This document shows positions 48,201 to 59,042 of a stretch of 64,000 nucleotides of DNA, piece after piece; position 1 is the stretch's first letter; every line of letters starts with the position of its first letter. The stretch lies in contig NZ_QEKO01000001.1 in assembly GCF_003096595.1 (NCBI RefSeq), positions 1,116,001 to 1,180,000 of the forward strand, given 5' to 3'. Both the position numbers and the translations under genes were made by a program. Source of the DNA: Pusillimonas noertemannii (lineage in GTDB: Bacteria; Pseudomonadota; Gammaproteobacteria; Burkholderiales; Burkholderiaceae_B). The notes below the pieces were generated by a model. That model searched no databases. It saw only the letters and a program-made list of their open reading frames with translations, and had not been told where the DNA came from.

Positions 48201-48802
48201 ACCTTGCCGCGCTCGACGAGCTTTCCACGGCGCGCGAGCGGCGCGCCTTTCTCGACGCGCAGCATCAGGATCTTTGCAGCGCCATCGAAACGCTGGAAGA
48301 CGCCATACGCAAGATCGACAAAGAAACGCGCGAACTGCTACAAGAGACCTTCGATACGGTCAACGGGCATTTCGGCGAACTGTTCCCGCGCCTGTTCGGC
48401 GGCGGTGAAGCCAGGCTGATGATCACCGGCGAAGAGATCCTCGATGCCGGAGTCCAGGTCATGGCGCAGCCACCGGGCAAGCGCAACAGCACCATCCACC
48501 TGCTGTCGGGCGGCGAAAAGGCCCTGACCGCAACCGCCTTGGTCTTTGCGCTGTTCAAGCTCAACCCCGCACCTTTCTGCCTGCTGGACGAAGTCGACGC
48601 GCCGCTGGACGACGCCAATACCGAGCGCTATGCCAGCCTGGTTTCCAGCATGAGCGAACAAACCCAGTTTTTATTCATATCTCACAATAAAATTGCCATG
48701 CAGATGGCTCGCCAGCTTGTCGGCGTCACCATGCAGGAACAAGGCGTTTCGCGCATTGTCGCCGTCGATATCGAATCGGCGCTGCAACTGGCCGAAGCCT
48801 GA
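45278..48802 (+). CDS. smc: Chromosome segregation protein SMC
   Basis: 1174 residues from GTG 45278, giving the usual start (M)RLTQIKLAGFKSFVEPT; a 50-residue extension to 45128 is rejected. Walker A GPNGCGKSN near residue 33, long coiled coils with a hinge near residues 520-640, then the ABC signature LLSGGEKALTA and Walker B PFCLLDEVDAPLDD. It condenses and segregates chromosomes with ScpA/ScpB, which are not in the window. First gene of smc-zipA-ligA. Confidence 0.96.
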   Translation: MRLTQIKLAGFKSFVEPTVIPTPSQMVGVVGPNGCGKSNIIDAVRWVLGETRASELRGESMQDVIFNGSGNRKPAARASVELVFDNSEGRAAGQWSTYSEIAVRRVLTRDGTSSYFVNNQQVRRRDIHDIFLGTGLGSRGYAIIGQGMINRLIEARPEELRVFLEEAAGVSRYKERRRETENRLSDTRENLSRVEDILQELGGQLAKLESQAEVAARYRSLQEEGEQKQHALWLLKESNARQEQQAKFLAIEQAQTELEGAIAGLRAGESALESRRQAHYAAADAVHAAQGQLFEAGALVSRLEAEIRHVVDSRNRLQARRGQLQQQIQEWTDQERHCTEQLAQSEEELQAAAARIEETRLRAEEAAAALPEIDARVRAAGSSRDELRGVLARVEQNLALVAQAQRDADRQLGALEQRRERLQQEMRELDAPDPETVQRLAGELAVLGEQLDESQGRLAELEDQLPDLDTGRDHAHTAAREESQELARLEARLSALAKLQEDVQKQGALQPWLERHELTSLGRLWQKLQIEPGWEPALEAVLRERMAALEIRQLEHARAFDAEPPPARLAFYQLPPAAPAGQAPEGLTPLISLLRISDADLRTLLNDWLQDVYLADGVDTALAQRNQLPNNGLYVVKAGHMVDRHSVRFYAPDSEQAGLLARQQEIENLQRQVKARQLLADEAVAKVARAEAAWQQVSQSVAPARTRVGELTRRLHDVQLEHSRLDQRARQSSERAARIREELAEIEAQSEELLASREEAEARFEALDIELADHQTRFSDAEMSGEDLAREAEQARQQLRDLERAVQEAEFAERSLRTRMADLERNLQLARDQVGRANDELEGLQGELFELDASAAQAGLQDALEERASREETLNLARIELDNLAAQLRTADEERMAQERSLEPRRERIMQLQLQEQAARLAVEQFSEQLDAHEVDREVLSKLLEQRPDDWRRTGWLQSEVQRISRQVDALGPVNLAALDELSTARERRAFLDAQHQDLCSAIETLEDAIRKIDKETRELLQETFDTVNGHFGELFPRLFGGGEARLMITGEEILDAGVQVMAQPPGKRNSTIHLLSGGEKALTATALVFALFKLNPAPFCLLDEVDAPLDDANTERYASLVSSMSEQTQFLFISHNKIAMQMARQLVGVTMQEQGVSRIVAVDIESALQLAEA

Positions 48803-48845
48803 TGCTTAAAGTGCTTAACAGTTTACGGACGCTACGGGGCGGACA

Positions 48846-51904
<3,059 letters not shown>

Positions 51905-51966
51905 GTTTTTTTTGAGTCCTTGAACCGCCGTCGGCGCCGGGGCTGAATCGGCGGGCGGAGCTCACG

Positions 51967-51986
51967 GTCCAGCCTGGCGGCTGGAC
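51967..51986. terminator. Hairpin after ligA
   Basis: GTCCAGCC (51967-51974) pairs with GGCTGGAC (51979-51986) around TGGC. No T-run follows, so it may be only a 3' end structure. Confidence 0.4.
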
Positions 51987-52028
51987 TTCCCGCGTTCAGG
52001 ACATTTTCTGGTGCGAATCGTGGTATGC

Positions 52029-52066
52029 AAAACGGCCGCCGTGCCTTTGTGGGCGCGGCGGCCGTT
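52029..52066 (-). terminator. Terminator for the msrB-ppiC operon
   Basis: 11-bp stem, AACGGCCGCCG (52031-52041) with CGGCGGCCGTT (52056-52066), 14-base loop. Read leftward it ends in TTTTGC, so it ends the leftward ppiC transcript. Confidence 0.75.
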
Positions 52067-52111
52067 GTTGTGATTGGCTGGCAAGTTGCTGCAGCCAGCC
52101 GGGCACGGTTT

Positions 52112-52888
52112 TTACTTGACGTCGGCCGACTTCATGAGTTCTTGCTGGAACTGTCCGAGCTTGTCCTGGCGCAGCATTTCTTCGATCTGCGTCTTGACGT
52201 CCTTGAGTTCGGGCAGCGAGACGGGGCGGGCGTCCTCGACCTGGATGACGTGCCAGCCGAACTGGGTCTGGACGGGCGCATCGGTCATCTGGCCTTTCTT
52301 GAGCTTTTCGACGGCCTGGGCGAACTCGGGCACATAGTTGCTGCTGGGGCCCCAGCCCAGATCGCCGCCCTTGGCGCCGCTGCCCGGATCGATGGAGTCT
52401 TTCTTGGCGGCTGCCTCGAAGGTGGTCTTCTTGCTCTTGATGGCGGCAATGATGTCTTTGGCGGCCTGCTCGTCCTTGACCAGGATGTGGCGCAGCTTGT
52501 ATTCCTGGCGGCCTTCCTGGGCCTTCTTGATTTCGTCGTACTCGGCCTGGATATCCGCGTCGGTGACCGGGTGCTTCTTGAGGTGGTCGGCCATGAGGGC
52601 GCGCACCAGGATGCTTTGGCGGGCCAGTTCGATTTCTTGCTTGACGGCGGCCTGCTTGTCGATGCCTGCCTTTTCGGCCGCTTGCACGGCAACCTGCCTG
52701 CCGATCATTTCTTGCTTGACCTGCTCGCGCAGCTGGGGAGAATCAGGCGCCCCTTGCGAGATCAGCAGGCTGACGAAGTCGTCGAGCTGCTTTTGTGTGA
52801 TGGCCTTGCCGTTGACCGTGGCGACGTTTTGAGCGTATGCCGGAATGGCGATGATGCAGCTTGCGGCAAACAGGGCGAGTCGTTTCAT
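52112..52888 (-). CDS. Periplasmic parvulin-type peptidyl-prolyl isomerase (Par27/PpiC-like)
   Basis: 258 residues from ATG 52888 (AAGG upstream); a TTG at 52906 is rejected. Signal peptide cut after AYA near residue 20, a SurA-like N-terminal helical part, then a parvulin domain (about 130-225): YKLRHILVKDEQAAKDI, GSGAKGGDLGW, FGWHVIQVED. It resembles Bordetella Par27, a periplasmic chaperone and prolyl isomerase. Last gene of the msrB-yciB-bolA-ppiC cluster, 14 bases after bolA. Confidence 0.92.
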   Translation of the reverse strand: MKRLALFAASCIIAIPAYAQNVATVNGKAITQKQLDDFVSLLISQGAPDSPQLREQVKQEMIGRQVAVQAAEKAGIDKQAAVKQEIELARQSILVRALMADHLKKHPVTDADIQAEYDEIKKAQEGRQEYKLRHILVKDEQAAKDIIAAIKSKKTTFEAAAKKDSIDPGSGAKGGDLGWGPSSNYVPEFAQAVEKLKKGQMTDAPVQTQFGWHVIQVEDARPVSLPELKDVKTQIEEMLRQDKLGQFQQELMKSADVK

Positions 52889-52902
52889 GGATACCTTTTT
52901 GT

Positions 52903-53181
52903 TCAAGATTTACTGGTCACGATGGCCAGGGCGTGGATGGGATGGGGGATGAGATCGTGCACGCGATCATACACGAGGCGGTGGCGCGCCAGACTGCCAA
53001 GGCCCGCGAAATGCGGCGAGGCGATGACGACGCGGAAATGGCTGGCGCCGTCGCGCGCACCGGCGTGCCCCGCATGCAGGTGGGATTCGTCGATGATTTC
53101 AATGCTGGACGGATCGAGCCCGGCCAGCCGCTCACGAAGCAGCGCGGCACGTTGGCCGGCAACGGTGTCGGATGCGGACAT
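52903..53181 (-). CDS. BolA-family protein
   Basis: 92 residues from ATG 53181, one base overlapping the yciB stop; a longer frame to 53310 is a shadow extension. BolA pattern: IEIIDESHLHAGH with the conserved His, FRVVIASPHFAG, and HRLVYDRV. BolA proteins bind monothiol glutaredoxins with iron-sulfur clusters and affect envelope shape and stress response. Confidence 0.92.
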   Translation of the reverse strand: MSASDTVAGQRAALLRERLAGLDPSSIEIIDESHLHAGHAGARDGASHFRVVIASPHFAGLGSLARHRLVYDRVHDLIPHPIHALAIVTSKS

Positions 53182-53753
53182 CAGGGGTTTTCCTTTTTTG
53201 GCAGCGAAGCGCCGGTGTCTTCTTTGATGTGGCGCCCCAGCCAGATGGACTGGGCAATGACGAAGACCAGCATCAGCGCCATCAGGCCGAACACCTTGAA
53301 GTTGACCCACTGGGCATCGGTGAAGTGGCCCGAGAACGCCACATAAAGATTGAGGGCGCCCGAAAGAATGAAAAAACCCGCCCAGCTGGCGTTGAGCTTG
53401 TTCCAGACGGCCTCGTCAAGCGAGATCTGCCCGCCCATGACCTTCTGCAGCAGATTGCGCCCGAAGACCCAGCGGCCGACCAGCAGAATGCCGGCGAAAA
53501 GCCAGTAAAGAACAGTGGGCTTCCATTTGATGAAGGCGTCGTTGTGCAAGAGCAGGGTGGCGCCGCCGAAGACGACGATGACCCCCAGGTTGATCCAGTG
53601 CATGGCTTCGATCGCCTTGCCCCGCAGCTTGAGCCAGATGATCTGGCCCACGCCGGCCGCCATGGCTACGGCGGTGGCCGTGTAGATATCGTAGAACCTG
53701 AACGCCAGAAAGAAGAGAATCAGCGGGAACAGGTCGAAGAGGAATTTTTTCAT
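53181..53753 (-). CDS. yciB: Inner-membrane septation protein YciB/IspZ
   Basis: 190 residues with about five membrane helices. Start [15 protein letters not shown], plus [11 protein letters not shown] and [12 protein letters not shown] are family hallmarks. It is linked to septum formation and envelope synthesis. ATGA overlap with msrB upstream and one-base overlap with bolA downstream indicate a tight operon. Confidence 0.94.
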   Translation of the reverse strand: MKKFLFDLFPLILFFLAFRFYDIYTATAVAMAAGVGQIIWLKLRGKAIEAMHWINLGVIVVFGGATLLLHNDAFIKWKPTVLYWLFAGILLVGRWVFGRNLLQKVMGGQISLDEAVWNKLNASWAGFFILSGALNLYVAFSGHFTDAQWVNFKVFGLMALMLVFVIAQSIWLGRHIKEDTGASLPKKENP

Positions 53754-54145
53754 TCAGAGGGTTCGAAGTCGAGCGACAGGGAGTTGATGCAGTAGCGCAG
53801 GCCGGTGGGGGGCGGGCCGTCGGGGAAGACGTGCCCCAGGTGGGAATCGCACACATTGCACAGGACTTCAGTGCGCACCATGCCGTGGCTGGTGTCTTGC
53901 TCTTCGCGGACGAGATCGGGGTCGAGCGCCTTGAAATAACTGGGCCAGCCGCAGCCGGCATCGAACTTGGTGTCGGAGGCGAACAGCGCGGTGCCGCAGC
54001 CCACGCAACGATAGATGCCGTGCTGGGTAGTGTCCCAGTAGCGGCCCGAGAAAGGGCGCTCTGTGCCTTTTTGCCTTGCGACGTAGTATTCTTCGGGCGA
54101 AAGCTGCGCCCGCCATTCGGCGTCGGATTTACGAACCTTTTGCAT
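53750..54145 (-). CDS. msrB: Peptide-methionine (R)-S-oxide reductase
   Basis: 131 residues from ATG 54145, preceded by AGGGTG; an 11-residue extension is rejected. Two zinc CxxC pairs (YRCVGCG, LCNVCDS), substrate segment AGCGWPSY, and the catalytic Cys in RYCINSLSL. It reduces methionine-R-sulfoxide in proteins. First gene of the leftward operon. Confidence 0.95.
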   Translation of the reverse strand: MQKVRKSDAEWRAQLSPEEYYVARQKGTERPFSGRYWDTTQHGIYRCVGCGTALFASDTKFDAGCGWPSYFKALDPDLVREEQDTSHGMVRTEVLCNVCDSHLGHVFPDGPPPTGLRYCINSLSLDFEPSE

Positions 54146-54316
54146 GAAAACACCCTGCCGTGTCGTGTATTGAAGCATTCACTATGTTAATCGACTTTGA
54201 AAAGCCGCGTCGGTTCCCCGCCAAGGTGAAATCAGCACGGTGGCTGGTGCGGTTGTCGGGCGCTATGCAGGGAATCCCCTAAAAGACTTTGCCCTCATTT
54301 CTCTCCATAATGCCTA

Positions 54317-54359
54317 GTTAGCACAAACCTGAAATGTATTTCAGGCTAACAGTTGTGCT
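54317..54359 (+). promoter_or_regulatory. Nested hairpin in the leader of the liv-type operon
   Basis: CCTGAAAT (54328-54335) pairs with ATTTCAGG (54338-54345). Around it, AGCACAA (54320-54326) can pair with TTGTGCT (54353-54359), or GTTAG (54317-54321) with CTAAC (54346-54350). It lies 30 bases before livH. It may be an operator, attenuator or terminator; no T-run follows. Confidence 0.45.
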
Positions 54360-54388
54360 GCTTAATCGACTCACACAGTGTGGTAGGG

Positions 54389-55426
54389 ATGGATTCGACA
54401 ATAATACTGATATTGCTCCAGGACGGCATCCTGAATGGCGCCGTATATGCACTGCTGGGGCTTGCCCTGGTACTGGTGTTCCTGGTCACGCGGGTAATTT
54501 TCATTCCCCAGGGCGAGTACGTCGCCTATGGGGCCCTTACTTTGGCCTTCCTGGTCAACGGCAAGATTCCGGGCACGGTCAATCTGCTGCTCATCGTGGG
54601 CATCGTGGTGTTCATCGCCGATCTTATCGCGGCGCTGCGCAGCCGCGAATGGGCCACCCTGCCCAGAAAGGCGTTCTGGTCGCTGGTGGTGCCCCTGATA
54701 CTGTTCTTCGCGGCGCCCTACATCGTCAGCACGACCACGCCCCTCTGGGTCAATGTCCTGTATGCCTTGGCGCTGGTCATTCCCCTGGGCCCCATGGTCT
54801 ATCGCCTGGTGTTCCAGCCGGTGGCCGAGGCCAGCGTCCTCGTCCTGCTCATCATTTCGGTGGCGGTGCACTTTGCCATGACAGGCCTGGGCCTGGTGTT
54901 CTTCGGCGCCGAGGGCTGGCGCACGCCGCCCTTCATGGAAGGTGAAATCCAGATGGGCGCCATCTCGTGGTCGGCGCAGACTTTCTTCGTGCTGGCCACC
55001 TGCGCGCTGCTGATCATCGCACTGTGGATCTTCTTCGGTAAAACCCTGTACGGCCGCGCCTTGCGCGCCACGGCCGTCAACCGGCGCGGCGCCCGGCTGG
55101 TGGGCATCAGCACCAATATGTCCGGCAGCCTTACCTTTACCCTTGCGGCCGCCATCGGCGCGCTGTCGGGCATGCTCATCGCACCCGTTACCACCATCTA
55201 CTACGACACAGGCTTCCTGATCGGCCTCAAGGGCTTCGTGGCCGCCATCATCGGCGGCCTGGGCAGCTACCCCCTGGCCGCCATCGGCGCACTGTTCGTC
55301 GGCATTCTCGAGGCATTCTCGTCGTTCTGGGCCAGCGCCTATAAAGAGGTAATAGTGTTCACCCTGATCATTCCGGTATTGCTGTGGCGCTCGTTCGGCA
55401 CAACTCACGTTGACGACGAGGAGTAA
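54389..55426 (+). CDS. livH: Branched-chain amino-acid-type ABC permease (LivH)
   Basis: 345 residues from ATG 54389; 12 more residues upstream are in frame. About nine membrane helices, with typical LivH segments [20 protein letters not shown], the EAA-like loop [19 protein letters not shown], and [20 protein letters not shown]. Inner-membrane half of a high-affinity amino-acid or related carboxylate importer. No periplasmic binding-protein gene is in the cluster. Confidence 0.9.
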   Translation: MDSTIILILLQDGILNGAVYALLGLALVLVFLVTRVIFIPQGEYVAYGALTLAFLVNGKIPGTVNLLLIVGIVVFIADLIAALRSREWATLPRKAFWSLVVPLILFFAAPYIVSTTTPLWVNVLYALALVIPLGPMVYRLVFQPVAEASVLVLLIISVAVHFAMTGLGLVFFGAEGWRTPPFMEGEIQMGAISWSAQTFFVLATCALLIIALWIFFGKTLYGRALRATAVNRRGARLVGISTNMSGSLTFTLAAAIGALSGMLIAPVTTIYYDTGFLIGLKGFVAAIIGGLGSYPLAAIGALFVGILEAFSSFWASAYKEVIVFTLIIPVLLWRSFGTTHVDDEE

Positions 55427-55428
55427 TC

Positions 55429-57267
55429 ATGAACCGCATCATCCTGATTGTTTTCCTCGTCATCATGGCGTTGCTGCCGGCCTGGTCGGGCACGCCCGAA
55501 TTCTGGATCACCCAGCTCAATTACATCGGGCTTGCCTCCCTGGTCGTGCTGGGGCTCATATTGCTTACCGGCGTGGGCGGCCTGACCTCGTTCGGCCAGG
55601 CGGCCTTCGTGGGCATCGGCGCTTATGCCACCGCCTACCTCACCACCGCCTCGGGCTGGTCGCCCTGGCTTGCCCTGGTGGCGGGCCTGGTCATCACCTT
55701 CGCGGTGGCCTATGTTCTGGGCGCCATCACCCTTCGGCTGTCCGGGCACTATCTGCCCCTGGGCACCATCGCCTGGTGCCTGTCGCTGTACTACCTGTTC
55801 GGCAACCTCGAGTTCCTGGGCCAGTACGACGGCATCGCCGGCATCCAGGCCATCAACTTCCTGGGCCTTTCGCTGCGCGACGGCCGCGACATCTACTACC
55901 TGATCTGGCTCGTCGTGCTGCTGTCCATGTGGGCCACCCGCAACCTGCTCGATTCGCGCCCGGGCCGGGCCATCCGGGCCCTGCGAAGCGGCGGTGGCAT
56001 GGCCGAGTCCTTCGGCATCAACATGGCTTCGTACAAGGTCATCATCTTCGTCTACTCGGCCCTGCTGGCCTGCCTGTCGGGGTGGCTGTACGCCCACATG
56101 CAGCGCGCCGTCAGCCCCAGCCCGTTCGGCCTGAACTACGGCATTGAATACCTCTTCATGGCGGTCGTGGGCGGCGGCACCAGCGTCTGGGGCGCCATCG
56201 TGGGCTCGGGCCTGATTCTTACGCTCAAGGACCAGATCCAGAACGTGCTGCCCAAAATCATCGACACCACGGCCAACTTCGAACTCGTGGTCTTCGGTAT
56301 CCTGATGGTGCTGGTGCTGCAGTATGCGCGCGACGGCGTCTGGCCCATCATCGCATCGTGGTGGAACAACATCACCGGCCAGGCCAAGAGCCGCCGCAGC
56401 GCGGTCGCGCCTCCCGAAGCGCCCGCATTGCCGCAGCGCCAGCGCCCCGAGCTGGGCACGCTGGTGCTCGACGTCGACGCCGCGCGCAAAGAGTTCGGCG
56501 GCCTGGTCGCCGTGAACGACATCAGCTTCTCGCTCAAGGCCGGTGAAATCATGGGCCTCATCGGCCCCAACGGCGCGGGCAAAAGCACCACCTTCAACCT
56601 TATTACAGGCGTGCTGCCGGCCACAAGCGGCAAGATCACCTTCCTGGGCAACCGCCTCGACAAGCTGCCTTCGCGCGAAATCGCGAAGCTGGGCGTGGGG
56701 CGCACCTTCCAGCACGTGCAGTTGCTGCCCACCATGACAGTGCTCGAAAACGTGGCGCTGGGTGCGCACCTGCGCAGCAAGGTCGGCGTGCTGCCCGCCG
56801 CGCTGCATATCGAGCGCCGCACCGAGGCGGCCTTGTTGCACGAAGCGGCCAAGCAGCTGCAGCGCGTCGGCCTGGGCGACTACCTGTACGAACAGGCGGG
56901 CAACCTGGCCCTGGGCCAGCAGCGCATTCTCGAGATCGCGCGCGCCTTGGCGGCCGATCCCATCCTGCTGCTGCTCGACGAGCCCGCCGCGGGCCTGCGC
57001 TACAAAGAAAAGCAAGAGCTCGCCAAGGTGCTTGACCAGCTTCGCAAAGAAGGCATGAGCATCCTGCTGGTCGAGCACGACATGGATTTCGTCATGAATC
57101 TTACCGATCACCTCGTCGTCATGGACTTCGGCACCAAGCTGGCCGAAGGCACGCCCGCCGACGTCCAGCAAAACCCGGTCGTGCTTGAAGCCTATCTGGG
57201 CGGCATCGACGACGATCTCGAATTCGAGACATCCGAAGACACGGCAACCGCAGGAGGCACAGCATGA
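55429..57267 (+). CDS. Fused LivM permease and LivG ATPase
   Basis: 612 residues. Residues 1-~320 are a LivM-type permease (GLTSFGQAAFVGIGAY, RAIRALRSGGGMAESFGI). A short Ala/Pro linker (about 325-345) leads to a LivG-type ATPase: Walker A GPNGAGKST, signature LALGQQRILE (in place of LSGGQ, not rare in LivG), Walker B LLLLDEPAAG and H-loop EHD. Permease and ATPase genes are usually separate; the fusion fixes their ratio. The ATPase stop overlaps livF as ATGA. Confidence 0.93.
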   Translation: MNRIILIVFLVIMALLPAWSGTPEFWITQLNYIGLASLVVLGLILLTGVGGLTSFGQAAFVGIGAYATAYLTTASGWSPWLALVAGLVITFAVAYVLGAITLRLSGHYLPLGTIAWCLSLYYLFGNLEFLGQYDGIAGIQAINFLGLSLRDGRDIYYLIWLVVLLSMWATRNLLDSRPGRAIRALRSGGGMAESFGINMASYKVIIFVYSALLACLSGWLYAHMQRAVSPSPFGLNYGIEYLFMAVVGGGTSVWGAIVGSGLILTLKDQIQNVLPKIIDTTANFELVVFGILMVLVLQYARDGVWPIIASWWNNITGQAKSRRSAVAPPEAPALPQRQRPELGTLVLDVDAARKEFGGLVAVNDISFSLKAGEIMGLIGPNGAGKSTTFNLITGVLPATSGKITFLGNRLDKLPSREIAKLGVGRTFQHVQLLPTMTVLENVALGAHLRSKVGVLPAALHIERRTEAALLHEAAKQLQRVGLGDYLYEQAGNLALGQQRILEIARALAADPILLLLDEPAAGLRYKEKQELAKVLDQLRKEGMSILLVEHDMDFVMNLTDHLVVMDFGTKLAEGTPADVQQNPVVLEAYLGGIDDDLEFETSEDTATAGGTA

Positions 57268-58034
57268 GCACCGCCGCGCAACAACCGGTGCTGAAGGTCG
57301 ACAACCTCTGCACCCAATACGGCAAGGTCCATGCCCTGCTCAATGCCAACATCACTGTCGCGCCCGGCAGCATCGTTACCGTCATCGGCGGCAACGGCGC
57401 GGGCAAGTCCACGCTGCTCAACTCCATCATGGGCTCCTTGCCCACCACGGGCAGCAGCGTAGGCGCGGTACAGTACCTGGGCCAGCAGGTAAGCGGCTGG
57501 AATGTCGAGCGCCGTGTGGCGGGCGGCATGTCGCTGGTGCCCGAACTGCGCGAGCTGTTCGGCAGCATGACGGTCGAAGACAACCTGCTGCTGGGCGGTT
57601 TCCGGCTGTACCGGGCGCGCCAGGCGGGCTGGAAAGAAAAAATGGACGAAGTCTTCGACATCTTCCCCAGGCTTCGAGAGCGCCGCCAGCAGCACGCCGG
57701 CACGCTTTCGGGCGGCGAGCGGCAGATGCTGGCCGTGGGGAGGGCGCTAATGGCCCAGCCCAAGCTGCTTATGCTCGATGAGCCCAGCCTGGGCCTTGCA
57801 CCCCGCATCGTGCGCGAGATCTTCCAGATCATTGCGCGCTTGCGCAGCACGGGTGTGTCCATCTTGCTGGTCGAACAAAATGCGCGCGCCGCGCTGCAGG
57901 TGGCCGACTATGGGTATGTGCTTGAAACGGGCGAGGTGGTACTTGAAGGCCCGGCAAAAGAGCTGGCGCACAATCCGAGGGTGATCGAGAGTTATCTGGG
58001 GCTGGGCAAGAAGGGCGAGGCCGAGCCGGCCTGA
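57264..58034 (+). CDS. livF: Branched-chain amino-acid-type ABC ATPase (LivF)
   Basis: 256 residues. Walker A GGNGAGKST, LivF-type segment VPELRELFGSMTVEDNL, signature LSGGERQM, Walker B LLMLDEPSLGL and switch region LLVEQNAR. Second ATPase of the importer, paired with the LivG half of the preceding fusion. Contrast with the degenerate relative at 59043. Confidence 0.94.
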   Translation: MSTAAQQPVLKVDNLCTQYGKVHALLNANITVAPGSIVTVIGGNGAGKSTLLNSIMGSLPTTGSSVGAVQYLGQQVSGWNVERRVAGGMSLVPELRELFGSMTVEDNLLLGGFRLYRARQAGWKEKMDEVFDIFPRLRERRQQHAGTLSGGERQMLAVGRALMAQPKLLMLDEPSLGLAPRIVREIFQIIARLRSTGVSILLVEQNARAALQVADYGYVLETGEVVLEGPAKELAHNPRVIESYLGLGKKGEAEPA

Positions 58035-58060
58035 TCTTTTTGCTGTGTTCTTGTTTTTGT

Positions 58061-58089
58061 GAAAGGGAGCATTTTTGCTCCCTTTCTTC
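58061..58089 (+). terminator. Terminator of the liv operon
   Basis: Perfect 11-bp stem, GAAAGGGAGCA (58061-58071) with TGCTCCCTTTC (58076-58086), TTTT loop, then TTC. Confidence 0.8.
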
Positions 58090-58134
58090 GTCTGGCTATT
58101 TGCGCTTTGTTGTGGTGTTTCTTCAAGCGTCAGG

Positions 58135-58374
58135 GCGTTGGTTCTTGCTCCGTTCGTCCGCTTTCTCTGGGCGTGAAGATGTTTGTTCTTGCCCATTCCC
58201 GCGTTATGTATGCGCTGCGACGGCATTTGCTCTCGCTTCGCTCTGTCTTGGTTGCGGAGGCGTTGGTTCTAAACCCGTTCCTGCGTCTGACAGTGAGGGC
58301 GTTTGCTCTAGCTCCTATTTCTGCGCTATCTCATGATTGTGATGGTGTTCGTCTTTAACCCGTTCCTGCGCTGC
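58135..58374. repeat. Degenerate ~40-bp tandem array (about six units)
   Basis: Units begin with variants of GCGTTGGTTCT at about 58135, 58180, 58222, 58260, 58298 and 58343. Two units share AACCCGTTCCTGCG almost exactly. The reverse complement of the array at 58879-59042 has similar parts (GGTTGGTTCTGAG, TAAACCGGCGCGCTGCGG), so the two arrays may be related and inverted. Confidence 0.55.
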
Positions 58375-58499
58375 GGGGTATGTCTGTTCCGGTCGGAGCC
58401 GGTCGGCCCTTCGGGCCCGCCTGCCCGCATCCTCCGGGCCTTCGCCCTCCGTTCTGCGGCGCCTGGCTCGACCGCCAACGCCCGGCCCAGACACACCCC
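58375..58499. repeat. Inverted-repeat element C
   Basis: Outer arms 58375-58392 and 58482-58499 pair at 15 of 18 positions (GGGGTATGTCTG... against ...CAGACACACCCC). Inner pairs include GGTCGGAGCC against GGCTCGACC. The right side, ACCGCCAACGCCCGGCC, resembles the conserved block of elements A and B. Confidence 0.65.
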
Positions 58500-58672
58500 A
58501 CATCACAGGAACTGCATTGGGGTGAATAAACGGCCTGTTTTCGAGGCGCAGGGACGAAATTATGGCCCGCTTGCGAGGCACGTGTTTGAGTGTTGCCTCT
58601 TGAGAGAAGAAATCCAACCCTTCAAACCAAGAAGTTCTGAAGCGCATCAATCCTAGACACCGAGAGGCGTGA

Positions 58673-58881
58673 TGCGGGGAAATATTTTGGGCGACGTTGA
58701 GCGAGCCGAGCGGCCTGTCATTTTTGGGGATGCAAGCCCGCAACTGTTCGAGCGCGACGGGTGTGTACAGCCCGGGGGGCTGTACACCGCGCGAGTTTTG
58801 CGGGCGCCCCAAAATGATAGGGTGCGAGGGCAGCCGGCGAAGCCGGCCGAAGCTCTCCGGCGCCCAAAATATTTCCCCGCA
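58673..58881. repeat. Inverted-repeat element D (209-bp near-palindrome)
   Basis: Perfect 21-bp outer arms at 58673-58693 and 58861-58881 (core AAATATTTTGGGCG). Going inward: TCATTTTTGGGG against CCCCAAAATGA (one bulge), GCCCGCAA against TTGCGGGC, and at the tip GTGTACAGCC against GGCTGTACAC. The whole element can form a single long cruciform or RNA hairpin. Confidence 0.85.
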
Positions 58882-59042
58882 GCGCGCCGGTTTAAGACTC
58901 AGAAACTGCCTTTCGATCCGCAGCGCGCCGGTTTAAAACTCAGAACCAACCTTCCGGTCTGCAGTACGCTGGCTCAAAGACCTAAAAAGACAGCCTTCCA
59001 ATCCGTAGCACGCCGGATCAAGAACTCAAAATACAGCCGCGG
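58879..59042. repeat. Degenerate 41-44-bp tandem array (four units)
   Basis: Units 58879-58919, 58920-58960, 58961-59004 and 59005-59042. The first two share GCAGCGCGCCGGTTTAA-ACTCAGAA; later ones drift (GCAGTACGCTGG, GTAGCACGCCGG) but keep the period. The array overlaps the right arm of element D and stops at the stop codon of the degenerate ABC gene. Confidence 0.75.

Larger units (their letters stand above)
58035..59042. other. 1-kb gene-free block with tandem repeats and large palindromes
   Basis: Between convergent livF and the degenerate LivF-like gene. It holds the livF terminator, a degenerate tandem array (58135-58374), inverted-repeat elements C (58375-58499) and D (58673-58881), and a second tandem array (58879-59042). 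Short frames present are not protein-like. The part 58500-58672 shows nothing I can name. Confidence 0.7.

Noticed and set aside
56938-56970. LivG signature LALGQQ as a broken ABC motif
   Set aside because: LivG proteins often carry a GQQ variant here; Walker A, Walker B and the H-loop are intact, unlike the gene at 59043.
58879-59042. Possible CRISPR array
   Set aside because: Units of 41-44 bp are contiguous and degenerate along their full length, with no unique spacers, and no cas genes are near.
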